The translations under genes and the position numbers were made by a program. The notes beneath the pieces are model-generated. The model was not told where the DNA came from. It worked only from the letters and a program-made list of their open reading frames with translations, and did not search any database. Shown here piece by piece: positions 34,958-42,534 of a stretch of 64,000 bases of DNA; the first letter of the stretch is position 1, and each line of letters opens with the position of its first letter. This DNA is from Paenibacillus dendrobii. GTDB taxonomy: Bacteria; Bacillota; Bacilli; Paenibacillales; Paenibacillaceae. The stretch covers positions 372,001-436,000 of the forward strand of contig NZ_WUBI01000004.1 in NCBI RefSeq assembly GCF_009807035.1. The letters run 5' to 3'.

Positions 34958-35938
34958 ATGACGCTACAGATCGGAATCATCGGAACGGGCTGGTTCAGCC
35001 AGGTACATGCAGACATTCTTGCGGCGGCCGAGGGCGTAAAGGTACAGGCATTTCTTGGAACGAGCAAGGAAAAGGCGGAGCAGAAGGCAAACGCCTATGG
35101 TGCGACAGGGTACGGGGAATTGCATGAAATGCTGGATAAGGAGCACCTCGACGCGGTGTATATTTGTGTTCCGCCGATGTCGCACGGTCCCATTGAAGAA
35201 GAGCTCGTCCGGCGCCGTATTCCTTTCCTGGTGGAAAAGCCTCTGGGTGTGGATGCTGAGCTTCCCCGGAGCATCCTGGCCAAGATTGAAGATGCACAGC
35301 TCATCACCTCGGTAGGCTACCACTTCCGATATCAATCGAACGTGGACAAGCTGAAGGAGCTGCTGCAGCAGCAGACAACGGGCATGATGCTTGGGCGCTG
35401 GATGGGCAGCATGCCGGGTGTAGCCTGGTGGAAGAGGCAGGACGGTTCGGGCGGGCAATTCGTCGAGCAGACGACGCATTTGGTGGACTTGCTGCGTTAT
35501 CTGGCAGGCGAAGTGGAAGAAGTGTATGCGCTTTACGGAAACCGAATCAAGCATGAACAGGTGGACGGGGTAGAGGTTGCGGATGTAGGCACGGTGACGC
35601 TTCGAATGGCAAGCGGCCTTGTTGCCAATATCTCCAATACTTGCGCACTTCCGGAGGGAGCGGGGCTTAGCCAAACCGGACTAACTTTCTATACGGATCA
35701 GGGCGTCCTAGACTGGAACCCGCAGCGGCTGCAGGTAGCCCGGCCTGGAGAGCAGACTGAATATCAAGAGCGCTTCAATCCCTATGTAAAAGAAACGGAA
35801 GCCTTCATCCATGCGCTGCGCACGGGTGACGGCTCCCGGATCCGTTCGGATTATGCGGATGCGTTTAGAACGCAGGCCGTTACCTGCGCCGCGCTGGAAG
35901 CAGCGGCAACGGGCAAACCGGTCCGCATCCGTTATTAA
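34958..35938 (+). CDS. Gfo/Idh/MocA-family NAD(P)-dependent oxidoreductase
   Basis: The 326-aa protein begins TLQIGIIGTGWFSQVHADIL, a Rossmann GxGxxx motif, and has FLVEKPLGVDAE, the EKP signature of the family with the catalytic-site Lys, followed by the C-terminal sheet domain (GGQFVEQTTHLVDLLRYL). Members oxidise or reduce sugars, inositols and related compounds; the substrate cannot be told. The ATG at 34958 has AAGGTGG 9 nt upstream; an earlier in-frame ATG at 34934 does not. TATAAT at 34917-34922 is a plausible own -10 box. Confidence 0.88.
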   Translation: MTLQIGIIGTGWFSQVHADILAAAEGVKVQAFLGTSKEKAEQKANAYGATGYGELHEMLDKEHLDAVYICVPPMSHGPIEEELVRRRIPFLVEKPLGVDAELPRSILAKIEDAQLITSVGYHFRYQSNVDKLKELLQQQTTGMMLGRWMGSMPGVAWWKRQDGSGGQFVEQTTHLVDLLRYLAGEVEEVYALYGNRIKHEQVDGVEVADVGTVTLRMASGLVANISNTCALPEGAGLSQTGLTFYTDQGVLDWNPQRLQVARPGEQTEYQERFNPYVKETEAFIHALRTGDGSRIRSDYADAFRTQAVTCAALEAAATGKPVRIRY

Positions 35939-35953
35939 TAGAAGGAATGCTGG

Positions 35954-36634
35954 CTAGTGCATCAGGACGGCCATCATGAGCGGTGCTGCTCCAAGCGTGA
36001 ACAAGGCAGCCAGGATCATTGAAATGCTGGATATGGTCCCGGACAGCGAGCTCATCTCGAACGCCTTGGAGGTGCCTGTACCGTGAGAACTGGTGCCGTA
36101 CAGAATGCCGCGCGCGATGTCGTTTTCAATCTTGAAAATGCGCAGCACCATTGGGCCGATCATGGATCCGAGCAGTCCCGTAATAATGACAAACACGGCC
36201 GTTATATTCGGTACGCCGCCGATAACTTGCGATACATTCATGGCTATCGGGGTTGTAATGGAACGCGGCATCAGGCTGGTCACAAGCGACGAGCTTAAGT
36301 GCAGCCATTTAGCCAGGAACACCGAAGAGATCATGGCAACGCACGAACCGGTAAGCACGCTGACGATAATTTCGACGGCGTGCTTTTTGAGTACCTTGAA
36401 ATTTTTGTATAGCGGCACGGCAAAAGCAATGGTTGCAGGCTGGAGCAGACTGCTCAACCATTTGCCGCCTGAATTATAGGATTCATAAGGAATCTGAGCC
36501 CAGATCAAAATAAAGATAACGATAATAGGCGTAATCAGGAGCGGCGACAGATATACCTTGGGCCGCTTGGCATAGATGCGTTTGCATATGGCATAAATGC
36601 CGAGTGTAACGAGCAGACAAATGAGGCCGATCAT
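35954..36634 (-). CDS. LrgB/CidB-family membrane protein
   Basis: The 226-aa protein has about six to seven membrane helices and family motifs LLQPATIAFAVPLYKNF, LMPRSITTPIAMNVSQVIGG and GTSSHGTGTSKAFEM. LrgB/CidB proteins act with a small LrgA/CidA partner in holin-like control of cell death or in export of metabolites such as pyruvate. Its ATG overlaps the stop of the partner gene by 4 nt. It corresponds to ywbG in B. subtilis. Confidence 0.92.
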   Translation of the reverse strand: MIGLICLLVTLGIYAICKRIYAKRPKVYLSPLLITPIIVIFILIWAQIPYESYNSGGKWLSSLLQPATIAFAVPLYKNFKVLKKHAVEIIVSVLTGSCVAMISSVFLAKWLHLSSSLVTSLMPRSITTPIAMNVSQVIGGVPNITAVFVIITGLLGSMIGPMVLRIFKIENDIARGILYGTSSHGTGTSKAFEMSSLSGTISSISMILAALFTLGAAPLMMAVLMH

Positions 36635-37005
36635 CGTGAAGCCCTCCGTTCTTTCTGTTTGGCAATCCGGGATGCGAGCAGGCCGGAGCTGGCCATGACG
36701 ATAAATGTACTGAAAATAACCACGATCAGAATACGGACGCCGTCACTTTCGAGCATCGGAATATATTTCATGACACCGACAGCCGCGGGAATGAAGAAGA
36801 GCAGCAGCTCCGCAAGGAGCCAGTTAGCTCCGAGTTCAATCCATTCCAGGCGAAGAATGCCGGTCTCCAGTAAAATGAATACCACGATAATCCCGAGAAT
36901 GCTGCCGGGCACCGGCAAATGCAAAAGTTCGGCCAGCTTGTTCATCAGCAGCGAGAAGATCATGAGTGCCGCTACCTGCACCGTACCTTTTACAATATTG
37001 TTCAC
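36631..37005 (-). CDS. cidA: CidA/LrgA-family holin-like protein
   Basis: The 124-aa protein has four membrane helices with the family core LPVPGSILGIIVVFILLETG and LLFFIPAAVGVMKYI, and a basic C-terminus (RIAKQKERRASR). It is first of a two-gene operon with the LrgB/CidB-type gene and is divergent from a LysR regulator, the same arrangement as ywbI-ywbHG (B. subtilis) and cidR-cidAB (staphylococci). This context favours Cid over Lrg. Confidence 0.9.
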   Translation of the reverse strand: MNNIVKGTVQVAALMIFSLLMNKLAELLHLPVPGSILGIIVVFILLETGILRLEWIELGANWLLAELLLFFIPAAVGVMKYIPMLESDGVRILIVVIFSTFIVMASSGLLASRIAKQKERRASR

Positions 37006-37028
37006 AGGGATTCTCTCCTTTCATCGAT

Positions 37029-37056
37029 ATGAAAATTTTACATCAATTATTTTCAT
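37029..37056. promoter_or_regulatory. Inverted repeat between cidA and the LysR gene
   Basis: ATGAAAAT (37029-37036) and ATTTTCAT (37049-37056) are perfect reverse complements 12 bp apart, about 25 bp before cidA and 85 bp before the LysR start. A LysR-type operator in a divergent control region is the simplest reading. Confidence 0.5.
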
Positions 37057-37140
37057 GGGTAAAATGAATAAAACGAATGATTATCATGCAATTTTTCTAT
37101 AGTTAACAACGACGATTAGAACTTGAAAGGAGATGGGGGC

Positions 37141-38040
37141 ATGGACATCCGGCATTTGCAATATTTTATGGAGGTGGCCCGGCTGCAGAGCTTCACGAAA
37201 GCTGCTGAATCTCTGTATATCACGCAGCCCACGATCAGCAAGACGATCCGTAATATTGAGGACGAGCTTGGCGTTACGCTATTCGACCGGTCCAATAAAC
37301 GAATTGAGCTGACGGACGCGGGCAGAATTATATATGAGCAGGCGCAGCCGATCGTCAAATCTTTTCAAAGCTTGTCCGCGGAGCTCGGAGATCTGAAAAA
37401 TCTCCAAAAGGGACATATCCGGTTAGGTCTGCCGCCCATGGTGGGCTCCAGTTTTTTCCCGGAGGTGATCGGCCAGTTTCACAAAAAATATCCGCAGGTC
37501 ACTATGCAGGTGTTTGAGGATGGCGCGAAGAAGGTAGAGAAGGATGTGGAGAGCGGGCTGCTGGATGTTGGGGTGGCGGTCTTGCCTACCGAAGACGATC
37601 TGTTCCACTACTTTTCGTTTGCGAGGGAGAATTTAATGCTCCTGGTGCATCCTTCCCACCGCTTATCCGGACGGGGAGCCGTGCCGCTTGTTGAGCTTGC
37701 GGATGAGAGCTTTGTACTGTTCCGGGAGGATTTCGCGCTGCATGATCGGATTATCAGAGAGTGCGTCCGCGTTGGATTTCAGCCGCGCATCATCTATGAG
37801 AGCTCTCAATGGGATCTGATCAGCGGCATGGTGGCGGCCAATTTGGGGATCGCGCTGCTGCCGGAGACGATTTGCCGGGAAGTGGATCAGGAGCGGATCC
37901 GTATTTTGCCGCTCATTAATCCGTCGATTCCTTGGCAGCTGGGAATGATATGGCGCAAGGAGCGATATTTGTCGTTTGCAGCAAGAGAATGGATCTCATT
38001 CGCCAAGAGCATTTTAATGGTGGAAAAACGGGAAGGCTAA
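37141..38040 (+). CDS. cidR: LysR-family regulator (CidR/YwbI type)
   Basis: The 299-aa protein has an N-terminal winged helix-turn-helix (MDIRHLQYFMEVARLQSFTK, TQPTISKTIRNIEDELG) and a substrate-binding C-terminal domain (LGLPPMVGSSFFPEVIGQF). AAGGAG lies 8 nt before the ATG at 37141. Divergence from the cidA-cidB pair indicates that it controls them, probably responding to a metabolite such as acetate or pyruvate overflow, as in staphylococci; the signal here is inferred. Confidence 0.88.
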   Translation: MDIRHLQYFMEVARLQSFTKAAESLYITQPTISKTIRNIEDELGVTLFDRSNKRIELTDAGRIIYEQAQPIVKSFQSLSAELGDLKNLQKGHIRLGLPPMVGSSFFPEVIGQFHKKYPQVTMQVFEDGAKKVEKDVESGLLDVGVAVLPTEDDLFHYFSFARENLMLLVHPSHRLSGRGAVPLVELADESFVLFREDFALHDRIIRECVRVGFQPRIIYESSQWDLISGMVAANLGIALLPETICREVDQERIRILPLINPSIPWQLGMIWRKERYLSFAAREWISFAKSILMVEKREG

Positions 38041-38092
38041 CCTCCATTTGGGCGGCAATGGCAAGCGTGAAGCGGCTGACCATATGTATACA

Positions 38093-38156
38093 TTGACATT
38101 GATTTTTGGGAAGGGATATAATTTAGGAGCACTAATTAATAGGTAAAGTAAATTAG
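38093..38156 (+). promoter_or_regulatory. Promoter and candidate operator of the MarR-ABC operon
   Basis: TTGACA (38093-38098) and TATAAT (38117-38122) are 18 bp apart. Just downstream, CTAATT (38132-38137) and AATTAG (38151-38156) form an inverted repeat across the expected start region, a plausible MarR autoregulatory site. Confidence 0.68.
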
Positions 38157-38186
38157 TTTCTTAGCTATCTGGAGGTGTACGAAAAA

Positions 38187-38717
38187 ATGACCTCAAATCA
38201 ATCGAATGAAGGGAGATGTAACTTGGAAATGAGTGAACATTCACCGGTCGAAAACTCTACCGCCCTTAAGCTAATGCAAGCCACCATGCGTTTCAATAAA
38301 GCAGAGTTTCGGCATCGGAAAATCGTGGGTATCAAGATGAGCGAGCTGGGGCTCTTATTCAGTATAAAAAAGAATGTGAAACCTGGAACAACCGGGCTTA
38401 TGGTTTCGGAAATCAGCCATATCTTGCGTGTCACATCGCCGACGGTAACCCAACTGATCAAATCGATGGAAAAGAAGGAATGGGTCGAGCGAACCATGGA
38501 TGAGCTGGACCGCAGAGCGGTTCGGATCAATCTCACGGAGGAAGGCGAAACCGTCGTCCAAAAAGCGATTGATTCCACTATGGAATCCTTTGCTGGCCTG
38601 ATTGATTATTTGGGCGAAAAGGAGGGGAATCAACTGGCTGATTTGCTAACTAAGGCGTATACCTATTACGAAGCCAAGGCAGACCCTTCTGCGGGAGGTG
38701 CGATAGAAACATGCTGA
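38187..38717 (+). CDS. MarR-family transcriptional regulator
   Basis: The 176-aa protein has a winged helix-turn-helix: MVSEISHILRVTSPTVTQLI then KKEWVERTMDELDRRAVRIN, the DxRxxxxxLT wing of MarR proteins. It is first in an operon with the two ABC exporter genes and overlaps the first by 7 nt, so it most likely represses its own exporter. The ATG at 38187 is 9 nt from GGAGGTG; a TTG at 38223 is 7 nt from a second ribosome-like site (GGGAG) and would remove 12 N-terminal residues outside the conserved domain. Confidence 0.9.
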   Translation: MTSNQSNEGRCNLEMSEHSPVENSTALKLMQATMRFNKAEFRHRKIVGIKMSELGLLFSIKKNVKPGTTGLMVSEISHILRVTSPTVTQLIKSMEKKEWVERTMDELDRRAVRINLTEEGETVVQKAIDSTMESFAGLIDYLGEKEGNQLADLLTKAYTYYEAKADPSAGGAIETC

Positions 38718-40447
38718 AACTATTCCGTAATCTGAGACCTTACCGGTTGCCGATTCTGTTTGTGTTTTTACTCGTATTTGTTCAGTCCATGTCAGATCTA
38801 TACCTGCCTACGCTGATGTCCGATATCGTGGATAAAGGCATTATCAACGGGGATATTCCTTATATCTGGAGGATAGGCGGGTTTATGCTGCTCGTAGCTC
38901 TAGGCGGAGCCATCTGCTCGATCGGGGCCAGTTACTTATCCGCGAAAGTAGCGGGCGGCTTCGGCAAAAATCTGCGCGGCCGGGTATTTCACCATGTCCA
39001 AAACTTCTCGCTGCAGGAGTTTGACAAGCTGGGAACAGCTTCGCTGATTACCCGCACAACAAATGATATTACCCAGGTTCAGCAGGTGCTGACCATGATT
39101 CTGCGGATGATGATCAGCGCGCCGATGATGTGTATCGGCGGGATTATCATGGCGGTGTCTAAGGACGCGAAGCTGTCTCTGGTTATTGTCGTTGTCATTC
39201 CGGTGTTGGCTGGCGCCATCGCCATCATTGCCGGCAAAGGAATTCCGCTATTTAAGGCCATGCAGGTCCGTCTTGATAAGCTGAACCGCGTTCTGCGCGA
39301 AAATCTGACCGGCATCCGCGTCATCCGTTCATTTAACCGTATCGAGCATGAGCAAAAGCGTTTTAACGAAGCGAACTTCGATCTTACGCAAACTGCTGTG
39401 AAGGTCAATAAAATCATGGCGGCCATGATGCCGATCATGATGCTGGTGATGAACTTTTCGACGATCGCCATCGTATGGTTCGGCGGCATCCGGATCAGCA
39501 ACGGGCATATGCAGGTCGGGGATTTGATGGCTTTTATCCAGTATGCGATGCAAATCATGTTCTCGCTGATCATGGTATCGATGATCTTCGTCATGGTTCC
39601 GCGTGCGTCAGCATCGGCGACCCGCATTAACGAAGTGCTCGACATGGAGCCGCAAATCGTGGACCCGGTCCGCGCCGGATCATCGGCCGCGGCTGCCAAG
39701 CAGCGGGGCTACCTGGAATTCCAGGATGTGACTTTCAGTTATCCGGGCGCTGAGCAGCCGGCTATTCATCATATTTCATTCGCTGCCGGACCTGGAGAAA
39801 CGACGGCGATCATTGGAGGTACCGGTTCCGGTAAATCGACGCTGCTCAGCCTTATTCCGCGATTCTATGATGTGGACGGCGGCAGCGTGAAGGTCGACGG
39901 CCAGGATGTGAAGAGCATGACCCAGGAGGAGCTGCGCTCCAAAATTGGCTTTGTGCCGCAGAAAGCCGTATTGTTCACGGGAACGATCGCGGATAATCTC
40001 CGCTACGGCAAGACGGATGCAACCGATGAGGAACTTCATCAGGCAGCGGATATTGCGCAGGCGACCGAATTCATCTCCAAGATGAAGGATGGCTTCCAGT
40101 CGGAGATTTCCCAAGGCGGGAATAATGTGTCCGGCGGCCAGAAGCAGCGTCTGTCCATTGCCCGCGCACTTGTGAGAAAGCCTGAAATCTATGTTTTTGA
40201 CGATAGTTTCTCAGCCCTGGACTTCAAGACCGACTCGAAGCTACGCGCAGCGCTCAAGGAAGTGACTAGAGATGCCACGGTACTGCTTGTGGCACAACGG
40301 GCCAGTACGGTCATGGATGCCGATCGGATCATCGTGCTGGATGAAGGACGGATTGCAGGCATCGGCAAGCATCGTGAACTGATGGAAACCTGCGACGTAT
40401 ATCGTGAAATTGTATCCTCGCAGCTGTCAGAGGAGGAGATCGCATGA
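38711..40447 (+). CDS. Heterodimeric ABC exporter, subunit with degenerate catalytic site (copy 2)
   Basis: The 578-aa half-transporter has six membrane helices and an ATPase domain with normal Walker A (GGTGSGKST) and signature NVSGGQKQR. Walker B reads YVFDDSFSA, with Asp in place of Glu, and the H-loop reads LLVAQRAST, with Gln in place of His. This is the same pair of changes as in the copy-1 subunit at 9017. Its partner follows with a 4-nt overlap (ATGA). It likely exports drugs, as in EfrAB, LmrCD or YfiBC. Confidence 0.92.
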   Translation: MLKLFRNLRPYRLPILFVFLLVFVQSMSDLYLPTLMSDIVDKGIINGDIPYIWRIGGFMLLVALGGAICSIGASYLSAKVAGGFGKNLRGRVFHHVQNFSLQEFDKLGTASLITRTTNDITQVQQVLTMILRMMISAPMMCIGGIIMAVSKDAKLSLVIVVVIPVLAGAIAIIAGKGIPLFKAMQVRLDKLNRVLRENLTGIRVIRSFNRIEHEQKRFNEANFDLTQTAVKVNKIMAAMMPIMMLVMNFSTIAIVWFGGIRISNGHMQVGDLMAFIQYAMQIMFSLIMVSMIFVMVPRASASATRINEVLDMEPQIVDPVRAGSSAAAAKQRGYLEFQDVTFSYPGAEQPAIHHISFAAGPGETTAIIGGTGSGKSTLLSLIPRFYDVDGGSVKVDGQDVKSMTQEELRSKIGFVPQKAVLFTGTIADNLRYGKTDATDEELHQAADIAQATEFISKMKDGFQSEISQGGNNVSGGQKQRLSIARALVRKPEIYVFDDSFSALDFKTDSKLRAALKEVTRDATVLLVAQRASTVMDADRIIVLDEGRIAGIGKHRELMETCDVYREIVSSQLSEEEIA

Positions 40448-42324
40448 GTGAAGATAGAAAACGTCATGGAAGCCGTCCGGCAGGTCCGCGCCATCCCGGC
40501 GGCCATCCCGGACAGATGATGCCTGCCGAGAAGGCCAAGGATTTCAAGGGCTCATTAAAAAGGCTTCTTGGATACTTGCGGCCGCGCCGGGCAACGCTCG
40601 TCACGATTTTTCTGATGGCCATTCTCAGTACGGTGTTCAGTATCGTAAGCCCGAAAATTCTGGGTAAAGCGACGACCAAGCTGTTCGAAGGCATCGTCGC
40701 CAAAATGAAGGGCGTGCCCGATGCGTCCATTGATTTTAACTATATTACGCAGATTCTGCTGATCCTGATCGGCTTGTATCTGTTTAGCGCAGCCTTTAGT
40801 TTTTTCCAGCAGTATTTAATGGCAGGCGTAGCGCAGCGGGTCGTTTACGATATGCGTGAACAGATCAACCGCAAGCTCTCCCGGCTGCCGCTGAAATATT
40901 TCGATTCGAAAACGCACGGCGAAATCCTGAGCCGCGCTACCAACGACGTGGACAATATCAGTACGACGCTTCAACAGAGTTTGACCCAACTGATTACCTC
41001 CATCGTAACGCTGGTGGGTGTTATCGTAATGATGCTGACCATCAGTCCTTGGCTGACGCTGATCCTGATCGTGACGCTGCCGCTCAGCTTTATCGTGATC
41101 CGGATGATCGCGTCCCGTTCACAGAAGCACTTCATGGGCCAGCAACGCTCTTTGGGCCAGCTGAACGGACATGTGGAGGAGATGTATACGGGCCATAAAA
41201 TCGTTAAAGCCTTCGGGCGCGAGGACGAGTCCATGGCCGCGTTCAATGAGATCAATGAGAAGCTGTACAATTCGGGCTGGAGAGCTCAGTTTATATCCGG
41301 CATTATCATGCCGATGATGTCCTTTATCGGCAACATCGGTTACGTCCTGGTATGCGTGGTCGGAGGTATCTTCGTTACGCACAAGACGATCACGATCGGT
41401 GACGTGCAGGCCTTCATCCAATACGCGAGACAGTTTACCCAGCCAATCATGCAGACGGCGAATATCGCGAATATTATCCAGTCGACGATCGCCTCCGCTG
41501 AACGGGTCTTTGAACTGCTGGATGAGAAGGAGGAGGTTCCAGAGGCAGCCGAACCGGTTGTGCTTGCAGATCCTCAGGGCAACGTCAAATTCGAGCATGT
41601 GAAGTTCGGTTACAAGGAAGATGAGATACTCATTGATGATATGAACATTGATGTGCTGCCTGGACAAACGATTGCGATCGTTGGACCGACCGGCGCGGGC
41701 AAAACAACGCTCATTAACCTGCTTATGCGCTTCTATGAGCTGAATGACGGTGCGATCACGATCGACGGAGCCAACATTACGGAGATGAAGCGCAGCAATT
41801 TGCACAGTATTTTCGGAATGGTGCTTCAGGATACCTGGCTCTTCAATGGCACGATTATGGAAAATATCGCTTACGGCCGCAGCGGTGCGTCGGAAGAAGA
41901 GGTTATTCAGGCGGCTAAGGCGGCCCATGCCGACCACTTTATCCGTACGCTGCCGGATGGTTACGAAACGGTGCTGAATGAAGAGGCTTCGAACATTTCG
42001 CAGGGGCAAAAACAGCTGCTGACGATTGCGCGTGCCATTTTGGCTGATCCATCGATTCTGATACTCGACGAAGCGACGAGCAGCGTCGATACCCGGACGG
42101 AGGTATACATTCAGAGGGCCATGAATGATCTGATGAAGGGCAGAACCAGCTTTGTTATTGCACACCGCCTGTCTACGATCCGTGACGCCGATCTCATTCT
42201 GGTCATGAACAACGGCAGTGTGATTGAGAAGGGCACTCATAACGAGCTTCTGGAGAAAGACGGATTCTATGCCGATCTGTACAACAGTCAATTTACGGGA
42301 GGCAATGCTCTGGAGGTCAGCTGA
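40444..42324 (+). CDS. Heterodimeric ABC exporter, subunit with intact catalytic site (copy 2)
   Basis: The 626-aa half-transporter has a His/Gly/Pro-rich N-terminal tail (residues about 6-28, including RHPGGHPGQMM), six membrane helices and an ATPase domain: Walker A GPTGAGKTT, Walker B ILILDEATSS with catalytic Glu, H-loop FVIAHRLST, and a degenerate signature NISQGQKQ. It complements the upstream partner. It is homologous to the copy-1 subunit at 7186 throughout. A strong terminator follows. Confidence 0.92.
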   Translation: MSEDRKRHGSRPAGPRHPGGHPGQMMPAEKAKDFKGSLKRLLGYLRPRRATLVTIFLMAILSTVFSIVSPKILGKATTKLFEGIVAKMKGVPDASIDFNYITQILLILIGLYLFSAAFSFFQQYLMAGVAQRVVYDMREQINRKLSRLPLKYFDSKTHGEILSRATNDVDNISTTLQQSLTQLITSIVTLVGVIVMMLTISPWLTLILIVTLPLSFIVIRMIASRSQKHFMGQQRSLGQLNGHVEEMYTGHKIVKAFGREDESMAAFNEINEKLYNSGWRAQFISGIIMPMMSFIGNIGYVLVCVVGGIFVTHKTITIGDVQAFIQYARQFTQPIMQTANIANIIQSTIASAERVFELLDEKEEVPEAAEPVVLADPQGNVKFEHVKFGYKEDEILIDDMNIDVLPGQTIAIVGPTGAGKTTLINLLMRFYELNDGAITIDGANITEMKRSNLHSIFGMVLQDTWLFNGTIMENIAYGRSGASEEEVIQAAKAAHADHFIRTLPDGYETVLNEEASNISQGQKQLLTIARAILADPSILILDEATSSVDTRTEVYIQRAMNDLMKGRTSFVIAHRLSTIRDADLILVMNNGSVIEKGTHNELLEKDGFYADLYNSQFTGGNALEVS

Positions 42325-42357
42325 GCTCTTCCCTTTCGTTTCAAGAAGAACGATATA

Positions 42358-42398
42358 ACAAGGACATCCCTCTGATATGAGGAGATGTCCTTGTTTTT
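42358..42398 (+). terminator. Terminator of the MarR-ABC operon
   Basis: ACAAGGACATC (42358-42368) pairs with GATGTCCTTGT (42384-42394), with an inner CTC/GAG, followed by six T. Confidence 0.92.
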
Positions 42399-42459
42399 TG
42401 TGCGTTTCATGGTTTACGTATGGAATATTTTAGATTACAATAAGCCTCTGGCACGGAGT

Positions 42460-42473
42460 TGATAGCGTTAACA
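42460..42473 (+). promoter_or_regulatory. Near-consensus cre site upstream of the nucleotidase gene
   Basis: TGATAGCGTTAACA matches 13 of 14 positions of the CcpA consensus TGWAANCGNTNWCA and lies 62 bp before the start codon. Catabolite control is a possibility only. Confidence 0.5.
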
Positions 42474-42534
42474 TTTGCCAGGAGAATTCTTTGAATTGGA
42501 AAAGAATAATTGAATAAAAGGGGAACGAAACAAC

